From: Malus domestica
Lineage: Eukaryota > Streptophyta > Magnoliopsida > Rosales > Rosaceae
Assembly: GCF_042453785.1 (NCBI RefSeq)
Contig: NC_091674.1
Location: forward strand, 6,254,001 to 6,318,000
Length of the DNA stretch: 64,000 nt
Direction: 5' to 3'
The notes beneath the pieces were generated by a model. It ran no database searches. It saw only the letters and a list, made by a program, of their open reading frames with translations, and had not been told where the DNA came from. The position numbers were made by a program, and so were the translations under genes. Positions 22,075 through 32,639 of the stretch are shown piece by piece; position 1 is the first letter of the stretch, and each line of letters begins with the position of its first letter.

Positions 22075-23512
22075 TTATACTGGTGTATTAAGAACACTAC
22101 TGCCAATATGAGATACTGTCAAACCTTCTCCATTAGCAGTTTGAACTGTCTCATTTGTGGGATATGGAGAGGCTAAAGACAGGTTGCTGAGATCAGTGGT
22201 CATGTGATTCGTGGCTCCAGAATCAGTAATCCAAAATTGAGGAGAAGTCTGTGATGAAGAGGCCTGAGAAGATGAAACCATATTCTGCACTCCTGGTATA
22301 GATGGTGAAGAATAAGATGGAACCATAGCATGCATAGCTTGCATTGCAGGTTGAGCTGGAAACTGAGGTGCTGAATGAGGATAGGAATAAGAAGCCAGGG
22401 ATGGTTGATGTGAACCAATGTATGCAGGGCCCTTATCATTGTAAAAACAGAACCAAGTAGTGTGATTGTGCTTCCCACAAATCTGGCAACCAGATTTATC
22501 CACTGTCTTGGAATGGCAGAATGGGGCAGTATGACCATACGCATTGCATAACTGACAAGGCTGAGCAGAAGACACATTCGGAGGTGGACCAAGAACACCG
22601 GAAGTAGGAACATGAGCCTGATTGAAGATATGTTGTCTTGGTGTAGAATACTGATACCCTTGATTGAACTTTCCTTTACCCTTCTGCTTGTTACGGTTGA
22701 ACTACCTAAACCCACCATTGTTGCCATTAGATGATCCAGCAGATGAACTATAAGCCAAATGACCAAAAGTAGAAGACTTGGGTGCAGAAATGGTGTTGTT
22801 ATTAGCAACCAAGGTAGACAAAAAACTGAGATGAAACATTGCTCTCCACAATCAGTTCTTCAGCGAGTAACGGAGACCTAAAGTCCTTAAGAGAAATAAC
22901 AATTTCCCTGCCTCGAATAACACAGCAGAAAGTATTGTACTCAAGAGGCAAACTATTAAGTGCCAATATGACAATGTCCTCATCAACAAAATACACCCCA
23001 ACAGCAGACAAGTAATCTCTAGTCTCCTTAATGCGCTGCAAGTACTTTGACACAAAATCAGACCCTTTCTTGATAGTTTGCAAATTGGACTTCATCTGAA
23101 ATATGCTGGTTCGTGAAATAGTAGAGAACTGTTCTTTCAATCGATTCCAAAGATCACATGCACTTGTACTACCAATAGCACAAGAAATGGCAACAGGTGA
23201 TAAAGTCGCAGTGATGAGTTGCATCAAAGCTCTATCATGCATTTTCCAAACAACATATGCATCATTCTCAATTTGAGAAGAAGAATCACCAGAGACAAGA
23301 TCAGACACAGTCGAATTAACAATAAACCGAGGACATAGATTTGTACCATCAACAAACTGCATAATTCCATGACCTTCTAACAACAATTGCATTTGAAATT
23401 GCCAATTCAAGTAATTCGTATCATCAAGCTTAATATTCACAGAAGTAGAAATTGTGGAAATAAGAGCAGTAATGGGAGATTGAAGAATCTGAAGTTGCGA
23501 TGCAGTTACCAT
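22075..23512 (-). pseudogene. copia-2 gag and protease
   Basis: The start codon is ATG at 23512 (MVTASQLQILQSPITALIS). The gag polyprotein domain follows (KLDDTNYLNWQFQMQLLLEG; FLQRIKETRDYLSAVG-like stretch). A frameshift lies near 22840. 22075-22575 then carries two CCHC zinc knuckles (CQLCNAYGHTAPFC and CQICGKHNHTTWFC) and the protease start WITDSGATNHMT with an intact DSG(A). Stops at about 22700 and 22075-22077 break the frame. An upstream AUG-less extension to 23617 is open but is leader sequence. Confidence 0.9.
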
Positions 23513-23639
23513 TGTAAACACGAAATTTTCCTGAAACAAAACGAGACAAGAACACGTGTACAAAATAATATTTGTATTTAATGATTTTGGGTTACAATCT
23601 CTCTCAAATTTGATCATCTGATTTGATCTCCGTAAGGTG

Positions 23640-24135
23640 TTGATTGGTGGATGTGCGATTGATCCAAAGGGCCGTTTGGGCTTGATCTAAGGATGAACGT
23701 TCTTCAAGGGTCGTGGGCTTGATCTTTGAAGGTGGATTTGAGCGGATCTTCAAGGAGCCGTTAGGGCTTGATCTTGAGGATGAGTGTTTCTTCAAAGGCC
23801 GTTGAGGCTTGATCTTGAATAACGGTGATGAACGGATCTTCAAGGGCTTTTTGGGCTTGATCTTGAAGAACAGTGATGAACAAATCTTCAAGGGGCTTTT
23901 GGGCTTGATCTTGAAGAATGGTTGGATGTATGGATTTGTCGACGTTGTTGATCCAAAGGGCCGTTGGGGCTTGATCTTTAGGATGAATGGATGATGAACG
24001 ATGAACACTTTCTTCAAGGGCAGTCGAGGCTTGATCTTGAATTGGTGGAAGTTCTTTAAGGGCCTTTGGGGCTAGATCTTGAATTGGATGATTGTTGATC
24101 CAAGGGCCGTCGGGGCTTGATCTTGGAAGAACGAT
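23640..24135 (-). repeat. Tandem repeats in the copia-2 5' leader
   Basis: Ten imperfect copies of a 40-60-bp unit built around 'gggccgt(t)ggggcttgatcttg' lie between the 5' LTR and gag. Alternating pieces read 'ttcaaggg' and 'gatgaacg'. The segment is open for 137 codons on the minus strand (23604-24017) only because the repeat has no stop in that frame. I treat it as an untranslated, possibly structured leader. Confidence 0.8.
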
Positions 24136-24721
24136 GAACGAAGAACGAAGAAGGCCTCTCGATTCTTCGGGAACCTAGATGCTTGAGAGCTTCGGAGTTT
24201 CAGAGTTTCAGAGCTTCAAGGTTTTGGTGTAATATGAATTGGTGAAATGAAATGAATGAAATTGGCTTCTATTTATAGAATTTTCCAAGGACTAATTTTG
24301 AATATAATATTCCATATGAAATAAGTCGTTTTTGCCAGGTGTTGACACGTGTCCTGTTTGATGACTTTTCCAACTTATTTCGATTTTTTGTTTAGACACA
24401 CGCTACGTGTAAAATTTATGTAATACATGAGCGTTGAAACTTTGATTTATCAGTCAACATTTATTTACCGAAATTTCGATGTCTACAACCATATCTGCAG
24501 ATTTGGAAAGAAATTGTCACTGAGACAAAAATACAAACACCTGGTGTACAACAAATCTTCACCACAACATCAAAGATCTCGATTGTGTAGCAAACCCTAG
24601 AAATGAAGAGAAGACGATCGCACAGAGAGAGAAGACGATCGCACAGAGATAAGACGATCACGAGCAAATTGGAGAAGCGGAAGCAACAGAAGGATCGAAC
24701 AGAATAGCTTGAGCTGATCCG

Positions 24722-24734
24722 GCGATGGATACCA
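24722..24734 (-). promoter_or_regulatory. copia-2 primer-binding site
   Basis: The minus strand reads TGGTATCCATCGC directly after the 5' LTR. The TGGTATC start complements the 3' end of initiator tRNA-Met, the usual primer for plant copia elements. Confidence 0.8.
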
Positions 24735-24800
24735 TGTTAATATGTATGAAGCTATATCAGAGAGAAATATCAAGAACTAGAGAGAGAGAGAGAAAGTAAG

Positions 24801-24855
<55 letters not shown>

Positions 24856-24999
24856 ATGTACTGTTGTATTGATTTCTTACAGAGGAAGACATTACATTTA
24901 GGTTTATATGGAAGCAACAATACATGTAACTGACTAACTAACTAAGTATACAATATATTGACAAGTGTCAACATCTCATAACACTAATATATCCTAACA
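24735..24999 (-). repeat. copia-2 5' LTR with GA microsatellite
   Basis: This 265-bp LTR, TG...CA, contains an expanded (GA)n tract at about 24807-24851. It is otherwise nearly the same as 18756-18986. Confidence 0.95.
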
Positions 25000-25004
25000 G
25001 AAAT

Positions 25005-25421
25005 ATTGTCCTCAGTGAGACAGTGGAGGCTCCACTAGTAGTGGACCACTACGTTCCCTGGAATTGCTGACAGGATGAGCAAGGAGCTTACAGCCTTGGC
25101 TCCAAGTAGCATAAAGTTTAAGGTCGTAGCACCACCAGAGAGGAAATACATTGTCTGGATCGGAGGCTCCATTTTGGCATCCCTCAGCACTTTACAACAG
25201 GTAATGTGTCGTGTGTGTGTGTCTTTTCAACCAAAAAACAGCTAAAACACCTCTCCTTCTGTTCTTTCTTGTTTGTCAAAATGCTTATGTGACAATTCAT
25301 TAGGGAGGTAACTTAACGTCTTGATACTCAAAGCTATTTCTATTACTGACTGCAAATGTGGATTGCAAGGGCAGAGTACGATGAGTCTGGTCCCTCAATT
25401 GTTCACGGGAAATGCTTCTAA
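25005..25421 (+). pseudogene. Actin 3' fragment B
   Basis: This piece continues the actin reading cut by copia-2 at 18751-18755 (LYGN/IVLS). It contains a duplication-like disruption at 25018-25050 ('gagacagtggaggctccactagtagtgg'-type scrambling). Then [19 protein letters not shown], the [12 protein letters not shown] region and STLQQ follow. After the intron, 25362-25421 encodes the C-terminus ending HGKCF and a stop. It lacks the 5' exons. Confidence 0.85.
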
Positions 25422-25871
25422 TCGCACAAACAAAGCAAGCGGGGAACAAAGAGTTTATACATAACAGATTTTGTATTACAGAAAGGCTTCTTCTGTTTAA
25501 GTGGTTGCCGAATTTCTTTTTGTATTCATTTTCGAATTTCATTCATGTCGATTTCTCTGTGTTTTTTTATGACGGGACATGAGCAGGGAGGCGAGCAAAT
25601 TATGATTAAGATTCAATTTTTCATTGCTAGTTCGTTGTTGTAGAGAAATTATGTATTGTTACTGATTTGGTTCGGTTGAAATAAAAAATCCCCTTCACTA
25701 CTCTTTTTGTTGTTCTATATGTCTCATCTTAACAAAAATCAAATAGATATTATATGTAATCTGAATAATCTTTTCATATATGTAAGTAGAACCACAGTAT
25801 ATGGAAAACAATTAAAACTAATGAAAGTACAAATTCATTTACAATCAATCCGAATAAAATAAATAATACAT

Positions 25872-26492
25872 TTAAACGACTTGGGAACTCTTTTCGGCTT
25901 GGAATATGGATTCATTTAAACGGCGGTAGATACAATGCGAAACCCAAGCCGCCAACATAAGAAGGGCGGTAGCAGCTGCACCAAACATCACAAGATCAAG
26001 AACCGGAAGCGGTCGTGTGATTTTTGAGCTTGGTGACATTGCCTTCGAAGGAGAACCTGCTGGTGAGGATGGAGAAGGAGATGGGCTTGGACTAATGACT
26101 GGATCTTCTATTTCGAGGGCATTGATCTTGATTTTAATCTTTTGGCCGGCTTTGCAGTGACCAGGTTCACCGCAAATAACATAGTAGGTGCCGGGTATAT
26201 CAAATGTTAAGGCGGTAAAGGTACCGTAATGAGATAGGGGAAGTGAAGGAATGCAATAGTCATAATCTGCTTGGGTGACTATCATCACAAAATCATATTC
26301 ATGTTTGTAATTAAATATGAACTCGTCACCCACATAGAATTTTTTCGATGAAGCCCACTCGTTGTAATCAACCGCGCCACTGTCGGTCCACCCTTCCAAA
26401 TCGCCGCCAACCGTATAAACGGTAGCGGAACAAGCACCAAAGCAAATCATCGTGATGATGAAACTCACGGCAACAGTGTTTCTTAGAGCCAT
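25872..26492 (-). CDS. Phytocyanin (stellacyanin-like), copy B
   Basis: A single open exon of 206 codons. Start ATG at 26492 (MALRNTVAVSFII) gives a signal peptide ending near ACSA; a further in-frame AUG at 26540 is less likely because it would put a second hydrophobic stretch before the signal. The plastocyanin-like domain follows (VYTVGGDLEGWT, FYVGDEFIFNYKHEYD, ICGEPGHCKAGQK). Cys and His ligands of ICG and GHC and the axial Gln of GQK are present. The first His ligand position appears to hold Asp (YDFV). Then come a Ser/Pro repeat, one transmembrane helix (LVMFGAAATALLMLAAW) and a short basic tail. Phytocyanins are extracytoplasmic blue copper or copper-less relatives. A TATATATA box lies at 26575-26582. 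Copy D is 208 codons and highly similar. Confidence 0.85.
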   Translation of the reverse strand: MALRNTVAVSFIITMICFGACSATVYTVGGDLEGWTDSGAVDYNEWASSKKFYVGDEFIFNYKHEYDFVMIVTQADYDYCIPSLPLSHYGTFTALTFDIPGTYYVICGEPGHCKAGQKIKIKINALEIEDPVISPSPSPSPSSPAGSPSKAMSPSSKITRPLPVLDLVMFGAAATALLMLAAWVSHCIYRRLNESIFQAEKSSQVV

Positions 26493-26574
26493 GACTAAAA
26501 CAGTAAACAATAAACAAGCAAGGAGTATGCACGTAGACAAATTTAGATGAAAGGCAGTAATGCCCGAGCATGCG

Positions 26575-26582
26575 TATATATA
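26575..26582 (-). promoter_or_regulatory. TATA box of phytocyanin copy B
   Basis: TATATATA lies about 85 bases upstream of the start codon and is conserved at 45808-45815 in copy D. It is deleted in pseudogene copy A. Confidence 0.6.
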
Positions 26583-26599
26583 GAAAAGGTATAGTTAGT

Positions 26600-27321
26600 G
26601 TCCGAAACGGAAAATGTTTCCCAAATCCAGTTGGAAAACGATTTATAAAATCAGACAAAGTAGTAGGAATTCTATTTAGGAATAATATTGCCCAACCTTA
26701 ATTAATATTCGAATTCCAATTTTCTGCCGTTTTGTCTGCTGCTTTTGCTTCCAACTTCTGCTTGTTTCCATGTATGATGAAACATTTTATTTTTATTATA
26801 AGTCACAGTGGAGAATCGACAATCGAAACTCGGGCCTTCGGATTGCATGATGCAAATTTAGTGCATAAAAAGATTCCAATTTCTTATTAGCATTTGGAAT
26901 CTTTGTTGCTGTTTTTATGGCATGGCCTGAGATAAGACTCATTTACTTTATGCCTGATTGTCGAGAGAAGCCGCACTGCTTCAGTGTCACTGGCTCGCTC
27001 TTTGTGACGAGAGATACAAAGAGCGGTATTGACATCAGATAGAGAAGCATTTATCCCACTAGCAAGGCCTCGACTCAGCAACTTTGAGCTGCCAACAGAA
27101 CCATGGTGGCAATGGTCGTTATTACAATTAATTTTGAGCAAATCTGATAGTGATATGTTTACCGAATGATGGTAGACAACAAAGTTTACGATGAAGATGC
27201 CATAACTTGAAACCCAAGTAATCATTATTTCTGATAAAGCAAACCAGAACACAACAAATTGAAAGATTTCGAAATAATGGCTTGCATTCTAAAACCAGAT
27301 AGCTTCAGAATTCTGCACTTC
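26600..27321. repeat. Spacer repeated between units (unit B)
   Basis: This spacer is homologous to 16560-17280 and to 45840-47690 without its insertion. Minus-strand ORFs are not conserved in frame, so no gene is called. Confidence 0.6.
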
Positions 27322-27326
27322 AGAAC

Positions 27327-27719
27327 TGTTGAATTATAAGCAATGAGCTGATTAGAGTTTAGTGAATTAGCCATGTGTTTAATTGTGTATTCACTTATGT
27401 TTAAGATTACCCAGTGTAAGGCTCTAATATGTAAGGCCATGAGTGCCATGTGTAATGATCCTAGTTATTAGCTAGATGAGTGGCTGAGATTAGCTTCTAG
27501 AGAGAGAGAGTGATCCAACTAAGTTTTTCTAATGGTATTATTCTCCTTACACGACTTGTGTGTGGGAGTGAGAGAAGTAATCAACGAGAAGAATATTTCC
27601 TCTGTGACTTGCAGAGAGAAAGAAGCAACCATTTTCCTCTCTCTTATGCACTCATCTCTCTTCGATTCTTCTTCTTCTTCCAAAATATCTACTGAGCTAA
27701 ATTCCAATTTACACTAACA
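27327..27719. mobile_element. Solo LTR, 393 bp
   Basis: The stretch starts TGTTGAATTATAAG and ends TTTACACTAACA. AGAAC flanks both sides (27322-27326 and 27720-27724). The corresponding places in unit A (about 17270-17290) and unit D (about 47655-47675) run through without interruption. It has TG...CA ends, a 5-bp duplication and no interior. The family is unassigned; copia is likely from the size. Confidence 0.85.
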
Positions 27720-27724
27720 AGAAC

Positions 27725-28126
27725 CACACCACTGGTTTTCCAGCAACTTGTTCATAAAGCAAAAACTCATCAAAGAGGAGGATTAAGTGTTGCAGTACTT
27801 CGGTAGCTCCACATTCTTAAAACACTTTGCAGAAATTGAAAAGCCGTGACAAGAACGGATTTATTAAATCGAAATCCATTGCACAGCTTTTGGGTGTATA
27901 CAGACTCCAACTTATGAACCTCGAAAAAAAAGTCTAAAACTTTCCCATAGATTTGCCTAGGGTGCATACTTTTATGGAAAGAAATCAATTTCGACAAAAG
28001 AAAGGCTGGAAGAAAACAACCCAATGTAAGAAAAATGTTGAAGAACAATAAAACTTGCTGAACCTTGTTTCTTTAAACCAGACCCAGCCAATCAAGTTAC
28101 GGGGTGTTATACTGACTTCACATTGC
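27725..28126 (-). pseudogene. PP2C 3' UTR remnant B
   Basis: 27725-28116 matches 17295-17695 and 47675-48065, the segment just downstream of the PP2C stop. At 28117-28126 the match ends a few bases short of the PP2C coding end, and actin sequence begins. This is the junction between units B and C; no PP2C coding sequence survives in unit B. Confidence 0.75.
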
Positions 28127-28760
28127 TCTTGACTATGAACAAGAGCTAGAGACATCAAAGACCAGTTCATCTGTGTAGAAGAGTTACGAGCTACCTGATG
28201 GACAGGTAATCACTATTGGAGCTGAAAGATTCCGCTGCCCTAAAGTCCTCTTCCAGCCATCCATGATTGGAATGGAAGCTGCCGGTATCCACGAAACCAC
28301 ATACCACTCTATCATGAAGTGTGATGTTGATATTAGGAAGGATCTGTATGGAAATATTGTCCTCAGTGGAGGCTCCACTATATTCCCTGGAATTTCTGAC
28401 AGGATGAGCAAAGAGAGTACAGTCTTGGCTCCAAGTAACATGAAGATTAAGGTCGTAGCACCACCAGAGACGAATTACAGTGTCTGGATCGGAGGCTCCA
28501 TTTTAGCATCCCTCAGCACTTTCCAACAGGTAACGTGTCGTGTATGTGTGCATCTTTTCAACCAAAAACAGCTAAAACACCTCTCCTGTTCTTTCTCTTG
28601 TTTGTCAAAATGCTTATGTGACAATGTCAATTCATTCTGGAGGTAACGTATTCATAGAATTTCATACTCAAAGTTATTTCTATTTCTGAGTACAGTTGTG
28701 GATTGCAAAGGCAGAGTACGATGAGTCGGCCCCTCAATTGTTCACAGGAAATGCTTCTAA
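28127..28760 (+). pseudogene. Actin 3' fragment C, longest piece
   Basis: The piece begins inside an actin exon (ALDYEQELETSKTSSSV) and continues through [69 protein letters not shown] and STFQQ at 28530. An intron of about 160 bp follows, then WIAKAEYDES..VHRKCF and a stop at 28758-28760. An in-frame TAG at about 28161 replaces the Glu of SSVEKSYEL, and bases are lost after DES in the last exon. It is a pseudogene of the last third of actin. Confidence 0.9.
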
Positions 28761-29189
28761 TCGCGTAAACAAAGCTAGCGGGGAACAAAGAATTTACACG
28801 TAACAAATTTTGTATTACATAAAGGATTCTTCAATTTAAGTGGTTGCGGAATTTCTTTTTGTATTCATTTTCGAATTTCATTCATGTCGATTTCTCTATG
28901 TTGGTTATGACGGGACATGAGCATGGAGGCGAGCAAATTATGATTAAGATTCAATTTTTTCATTCCTAGTGTTTTGTTGTAGAGAAACTATGTATTGTTA
29001 CTGATTTGGTTTGGTTGAAATCAAAATTCCCCTTCACTACTCTTTGTTTTGTACCGTGATTTGGGAATACAAGACTTGACAGTGTTAACTAAAATTAATG
29101 AAACATAGTACAAGTTCATTTATAAGCAATCCGAATAAAATAAATTCAACTATTAGTACAAAATTCATTGACAACTTCAACATTCTTAA

Positions 29190-29365
29190 TTGAACAATCT
29201 GGCAATTTTTTTCGCTCTGCATTTGAGATTCATTTAGAGAAGCGGTAGTAGATAAAATACGAAACCACAAACGTTAAAATCACAAGACCGGTAAAAGCCG
29301 ACCCAAAGTATCACAAGATTAAGAACTGGGATCGGTCCTGTGATTTTTGAGCTTGATGACATTGC
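29190..29365 (-). pseudogene. Phytocyanin C-terminal remnant C
   Basis: This segment matches the transmembrane end of the phytocyanin copies on the minus strand ('tcacaagattaagaactggg', 'gtgatttttgagcttgatgacattg'). It has many changes. The rest of the gene is absent, because unit C ends near 29370 and a MITE follows at 29435. Confidence 0.75.
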
Positions 29366-29434
29366 TTCAAAAGGAAACAAACCATGTAAGACCACGCTAC
29401 TTGAAGGACTGAGATAAATTTTTTACAATTTTAA

Positions 29435-29931
29435 GAGTAAAATGTCGATTTCTACCCTAAACTTTCACTTAACTTTCAATTCCCTCCCTAAACTTTTTAA
29501 TTGGAAAATTAGGTACTCAAACTAATTATTTTGGCCGATTTCCCCCAGTTCTTAGTCTTCCATACATTCCATCCGAATTTCTGTTAAATGGAAGCATGTG
29601 CACAATATGTGAGGGTAGTTCGGTTGCTTCACTCTTTAAAATAATTGAAAGCCTTATGTTTCTCAAATGTCAACTTGCGCAAATCTGTGTGATTATGTAG
29701 CTTTTGTGTCTAAAGGTCTAGCAAAGTGACTCTTTTACCCTCAAGGGAGAGTCACGTTGTGTGCATGTGATAAGAGTTAACGTCAATTTGGATAAAATTT
29801 ATAAAAAAACTAACGGTAGGGAAGAACTCGGCTAAAAAAATTAGTTTAAGTCCTTAATTTTTCAATTAAAAAGTTTAGGGTAAAAATAGGAAGTTAAGTG
29901 AAAGCTCAAGGGAGAAATCGGCAGTTTACTC
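29435..29931. mobile_element. Mutator-type foldback MITE, 497 bp
   Basis: The first about 110 bp (GAGTAAAATGTCGATTTCTA...) reappear as a reverse complement at the right end (GAGTAAACTGCCGATTTCTC read on the minus strand). The flanks are CAATTTTAA (29426-29434) and AAATTTTAA (29932-29940), a 9-bp duplication with one mismatch, as for Mutator-like elements. It is non-coding. Confidence 0.75.
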
Positions 29932-29940
29932 AAATTTTAA

Positions 29941-30280
29941 TGGCCCTTTATTGTTTAATGTGGTATAATGTTGGAGCAAACTGTACCTGGAGTTGAAGGT
30001 ATGTATATGTTGGGATGAGGATCAGTTGATGTCCAGCAATTCCCCATAATTCAATTTTGTCAACTAGAAAAATATTGGTGTAATTTTGCAAAGGTGGGGA
30101 GACAAAAGGAAAAATCTTGAAGGAGGAGAATGGAAGTGGAATTTATGTGGTTGGTTGGCATTTTATATAGTTGGAGTTTTGGAGTTGCTTCATTTTCTAA
30201 TTTATCAAGCAGACTTATTTTGGATTTATATAAAACAAAACTAAATCTTTAATCTTCATATTTAACTCTAAAATAGTCAC
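29941..30280. other. Intergenic, nothing recognised
   Basis: No ORF, RNA gene or element boundary was found in this stretch between the MITE and the SINE. Confidence 0.4.
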
Positions 30281-30285
30281 TTAGT

Positions 30286-30424
30286 ACTATGGTCTAGTGT
30301 TATTTCTCTTCACTTGTAAGTGAGTGGTCTTAGGTTCAAGAATCACATTATCTCTAACCATTATGAGGCTGAGCCTTCCCCCTCCCCCTTAGTGTAGAAA
30401 ATATCATTTGTTCAAAAAAAAAAA
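30286..30424 (+). mobile_element. tRNA-derived SINE
   Basis: About 140 bp with an A-box-like start ('tatggtctagtgtta'), a B-box at 30333-30344 (GGTTCAAGAATC), a pyrimidine/purine body and a terminal 'ttgttcaaaaaaaa'. The order A-box, B-box, unrelated body, A-tail is that of a plant SINE transcribed by RNA polymerase III. No target duplication was clear. Confidence 0.65.
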
Positions 30425-30499
30425 CCTCCAAAACATAGGATTAATTCATTTCATTTTTAACTGTATGTAATTGTTTGTGTTTGGATCATAATTAACTCA

Positions 30500-31300
30500 T
30501 ACTTGTGATTTTGGGTATTTATTTTAGCATAAATGAATAGTGGCTGGCCCAAGATTCAAGAGTACTTTAGAAGTGGCATGTTTGGGTGGCAAGCTCACCA
30601 TCGTTCACATAGAAAGAAAGCTTACTCAGCCGAGTTTCTCAAAGAAAAGTGCTCTACTGTGGCAAGATATGTAAATTCGAGAGAATCAAAGCTCGAGTAT
30701 CCAAGTGGGAGGGAGCTCATCCTCTAACAAATGTCACATCACCAACTTGGATGAAAGAGAATGAACTGAGTTAGGAAAGCTTAATTCTAGAAGAAGAAAG
30801 CTTCTATAAAAGACAACAGAAGGATTAGAGAAAGGGACAATGATCAACTCAAGCCACAAAGATTTCTAAAAGCTCTGCAACCTACTTTTCAATTATTCCT
30901 TTTGTATCTCAGACATTCCTTTGTATCTATAGTTCTACTACTTCCCTTTTGTAGTATCGATTCCCTTTGTAGAACCCCCTCAATAATACATGGTCCGCAA
31001 CTGCACGAACTTGCCCAACAGGCTTGGAAACTTGCCCGAATAGGTTGAAAACTTACATGATGGCTTGTATTTGTCATTTATTTTCTTGTTATTGTCATTA
31101 TGCTTTGTTTATTACTTATGTTATTAATGTTCTTGAACATTTGCTAGTATATTCCTTTGTTTATGTATTGTGCTTTATTTTTTTGAATTTCCCTTTACTC
31201 AAAGATTGTTGACTGGTTCAAAGTCTCCTTTGATCCGTTTGTGATCCTTGTTTTTTGGTATTTAACACGATAAAGTCTTTTTCTTCAAGGCATAGAAAGA
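30500..31300. other. LTR-like, non-coding
   Basis: The segment contains 'ctataaaagacaaca' (30805-30819), a TATA-like motif, followed by a CT-rich tract, 'ctcaataatacatgg' and an end 'ggtatttaacac'. This layout resembles an LTR remnant, but I found no matching second copy or duplication. A 64-codon ORF at 30533-30727 (MNSGWPKIQEYFRSG) has no recognised domain. Confidence 0.3.
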
Positions 31301-31766
31301 GAACCTAAGTATCGATTTAACCCCTCCAAAATAACAATACTTTGAGAGAAGGCCAGTTTCTTGTGGCACAAGCAAATGGCTTAGTAACAACTTAAAAACA
31401 AACAATCTATTGGTCTGCTACAAGAGAGACTATTAGCCTACTCAAGGCTTGACTAAGGCACCTTGTGCTAACAAGAGTTCACCACTAGCATCCCAACTGT
31501 CTGTATCCTTACATTTGGTCAACTGTTTTTTTAATCCAAAGTTCCAAGTCCTTATTTTTCACTTGCTTGGCATCAACTGTAACAACGGATATTTAACCGA
31601 TTGTAAGAATCAACCCCCTGTTATTATCGACGTCCTATGACATTTTATACTCCCACACCAACATTAAAAAGCTGTCTCATTCCCATTTTCTTTGTACTTG
31701 GAAACAAAACATTGGTTCTTAATTTCTGTTCTTACCTAACTCTTGTGTTACTTCAAGTCCACACCA

Positions 31767-31952
31767 ATGGCTTTATGTAGGCTTCCTCCAAAGAGAGGCC
31801 AGGTCAAAGTTAAGATAGTGTCCAGTCTTGTAAAGTTGGTGGTAAGAGTAGCTTCGAAAGTCGGGAGAGGGTTGAGCTGCCGGAGAAAGGTGGCGACACA
31901 GGTTGTCCAGGCGCCTGTGCAGCCAGATAGCGATCAAATTAATCGCATATAG
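31767..31952 (+). CDS. Small basic protein with PPKRGQVK motif
   Basis: A 61-codon ORF starts with ATG at 31767 (MALCRLPPKRGQVKVKIVSS, then LVKLVVRVASKVGRG); the upstream ATG at 31743 is in frame but less typical. A short CRLPPKRGQVK(A/V)KI motif followed by a hydrophobic stretch is, from memory, shared by a family of small uncharacterised plant proteins; I would not give it a function. No introns, signal or catalytic residues are evident. The surroundings are transposon-rich, so it could be a gene relic. The other strand also has an ORF and is not supported. Confidence 0.4.
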   Translation: MALCRLPPKRGQVKVKIVSSLVKLVVRVASKVGRGLSCRRKVATQVVQAPVQPDSDQINRI

Positions 31953-32046
31953 TTCATACAAGCGTTGATGCCTTTAGCTGCGCTGCATAATGTTATAGTA
32001 GTGTACTGCAGTTCTATATGTATTAGTAGAGCACATGCATGCTCTT

Positions 32047-32163
32047 AAAAATGCATGAGAAAGTTTGTAATACGGTGTGCTTTTGGTTTTATGTATTGAT
32101 CCTACCATAAGTTCATAACAAAAAGTTTTTTTTCTTCTCACTCTTTATATTCTTATGGAGGAT
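32047..32163 (+). repeat. Direct repeat, copy 1
   Basis: 'aaatgcatgagaaagtttg' through 'tcttatggagg' is repeated at 32506-32622 with about 90% identity. The repeats are about 460 bp apart and non-coding. Confidence 0.8.
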
Positions 32164-32505
32164 GGAGAGTCCTATTCTTGTAGACGACGAACTCTTTGTG
32201 TTCGGCTTGGCTTTTAGAGTACAACGGTGCTTCACGAACATGAATTTCGAGCTATCTGTTATCCAGTTCCAAATTCAACCGTGCTTTTTGGAATCATCTT
32301 AGCATGCAACAGATATACCTAATGTTTCTGTTTCAGTTTACCAAAATGTGGATGTAGCCTTAAGGGGATGACTCGTGGAAGAATGTAAAGTCTCACGTCG
32401 GAAATCTTACAAAATAAAACAATTTATGCTGACTGGTTCCGTTACTAATTAAGTGGATACATTTTGTACTCCACACCCTGTTTACTTATTTTACAAGTTC
32501 CTGCA

Positions 32506-32622
32506 ATTAAAAATGCATGAGAAAGTTTGTAATATGGTGTGCTTTTTGTTTTATGTATTGATCCCACCATAAGTTCATAACCAAAATTTCTTTTTCTTCT
32601 CACTCTATATTCTTATGGAGGG
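32506..32622 (+). repeat. Direct repeat, copy 2
   Basis: Second copy of the 32047-32163 repeat. Together they look like a local tandem duplication of an unidentified spacer. The segment between them (about 32425-32500) matches 39606-39690. Confidence 0.8.
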
Positions 32623-32639
32623 TGGAGATATTAAGGCTA

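Larger units (their letters stand above)
18756..24999 (-). mobile_element. Ty1/copia retrotransposon (copia-2), nearly complete
   Basis: LTRs at 18756-18986 and 24735-24999 are flanked by GAAAT at 18751-18755 and 25000-25004. Removing the element rejoins the actin frame (LYGN, then IVLS). A primer-binding site lies at 24722-24734 and a polypurine tract at 18987-19003. Gag, protease, integrase, RT and RNase H follow in copia order on the minus strand. The LTRs are almost identical apart from a GA repeat, so insertion is fairly recent, yet the coding region already has several stops and frameshifts. Confidence 0.95.

Noticed and set aside
23604-24017. 137-codon minus-strand ORF
   Set aside because: Open only because of the leader tandem repeat of copia-2; no start context or domain.
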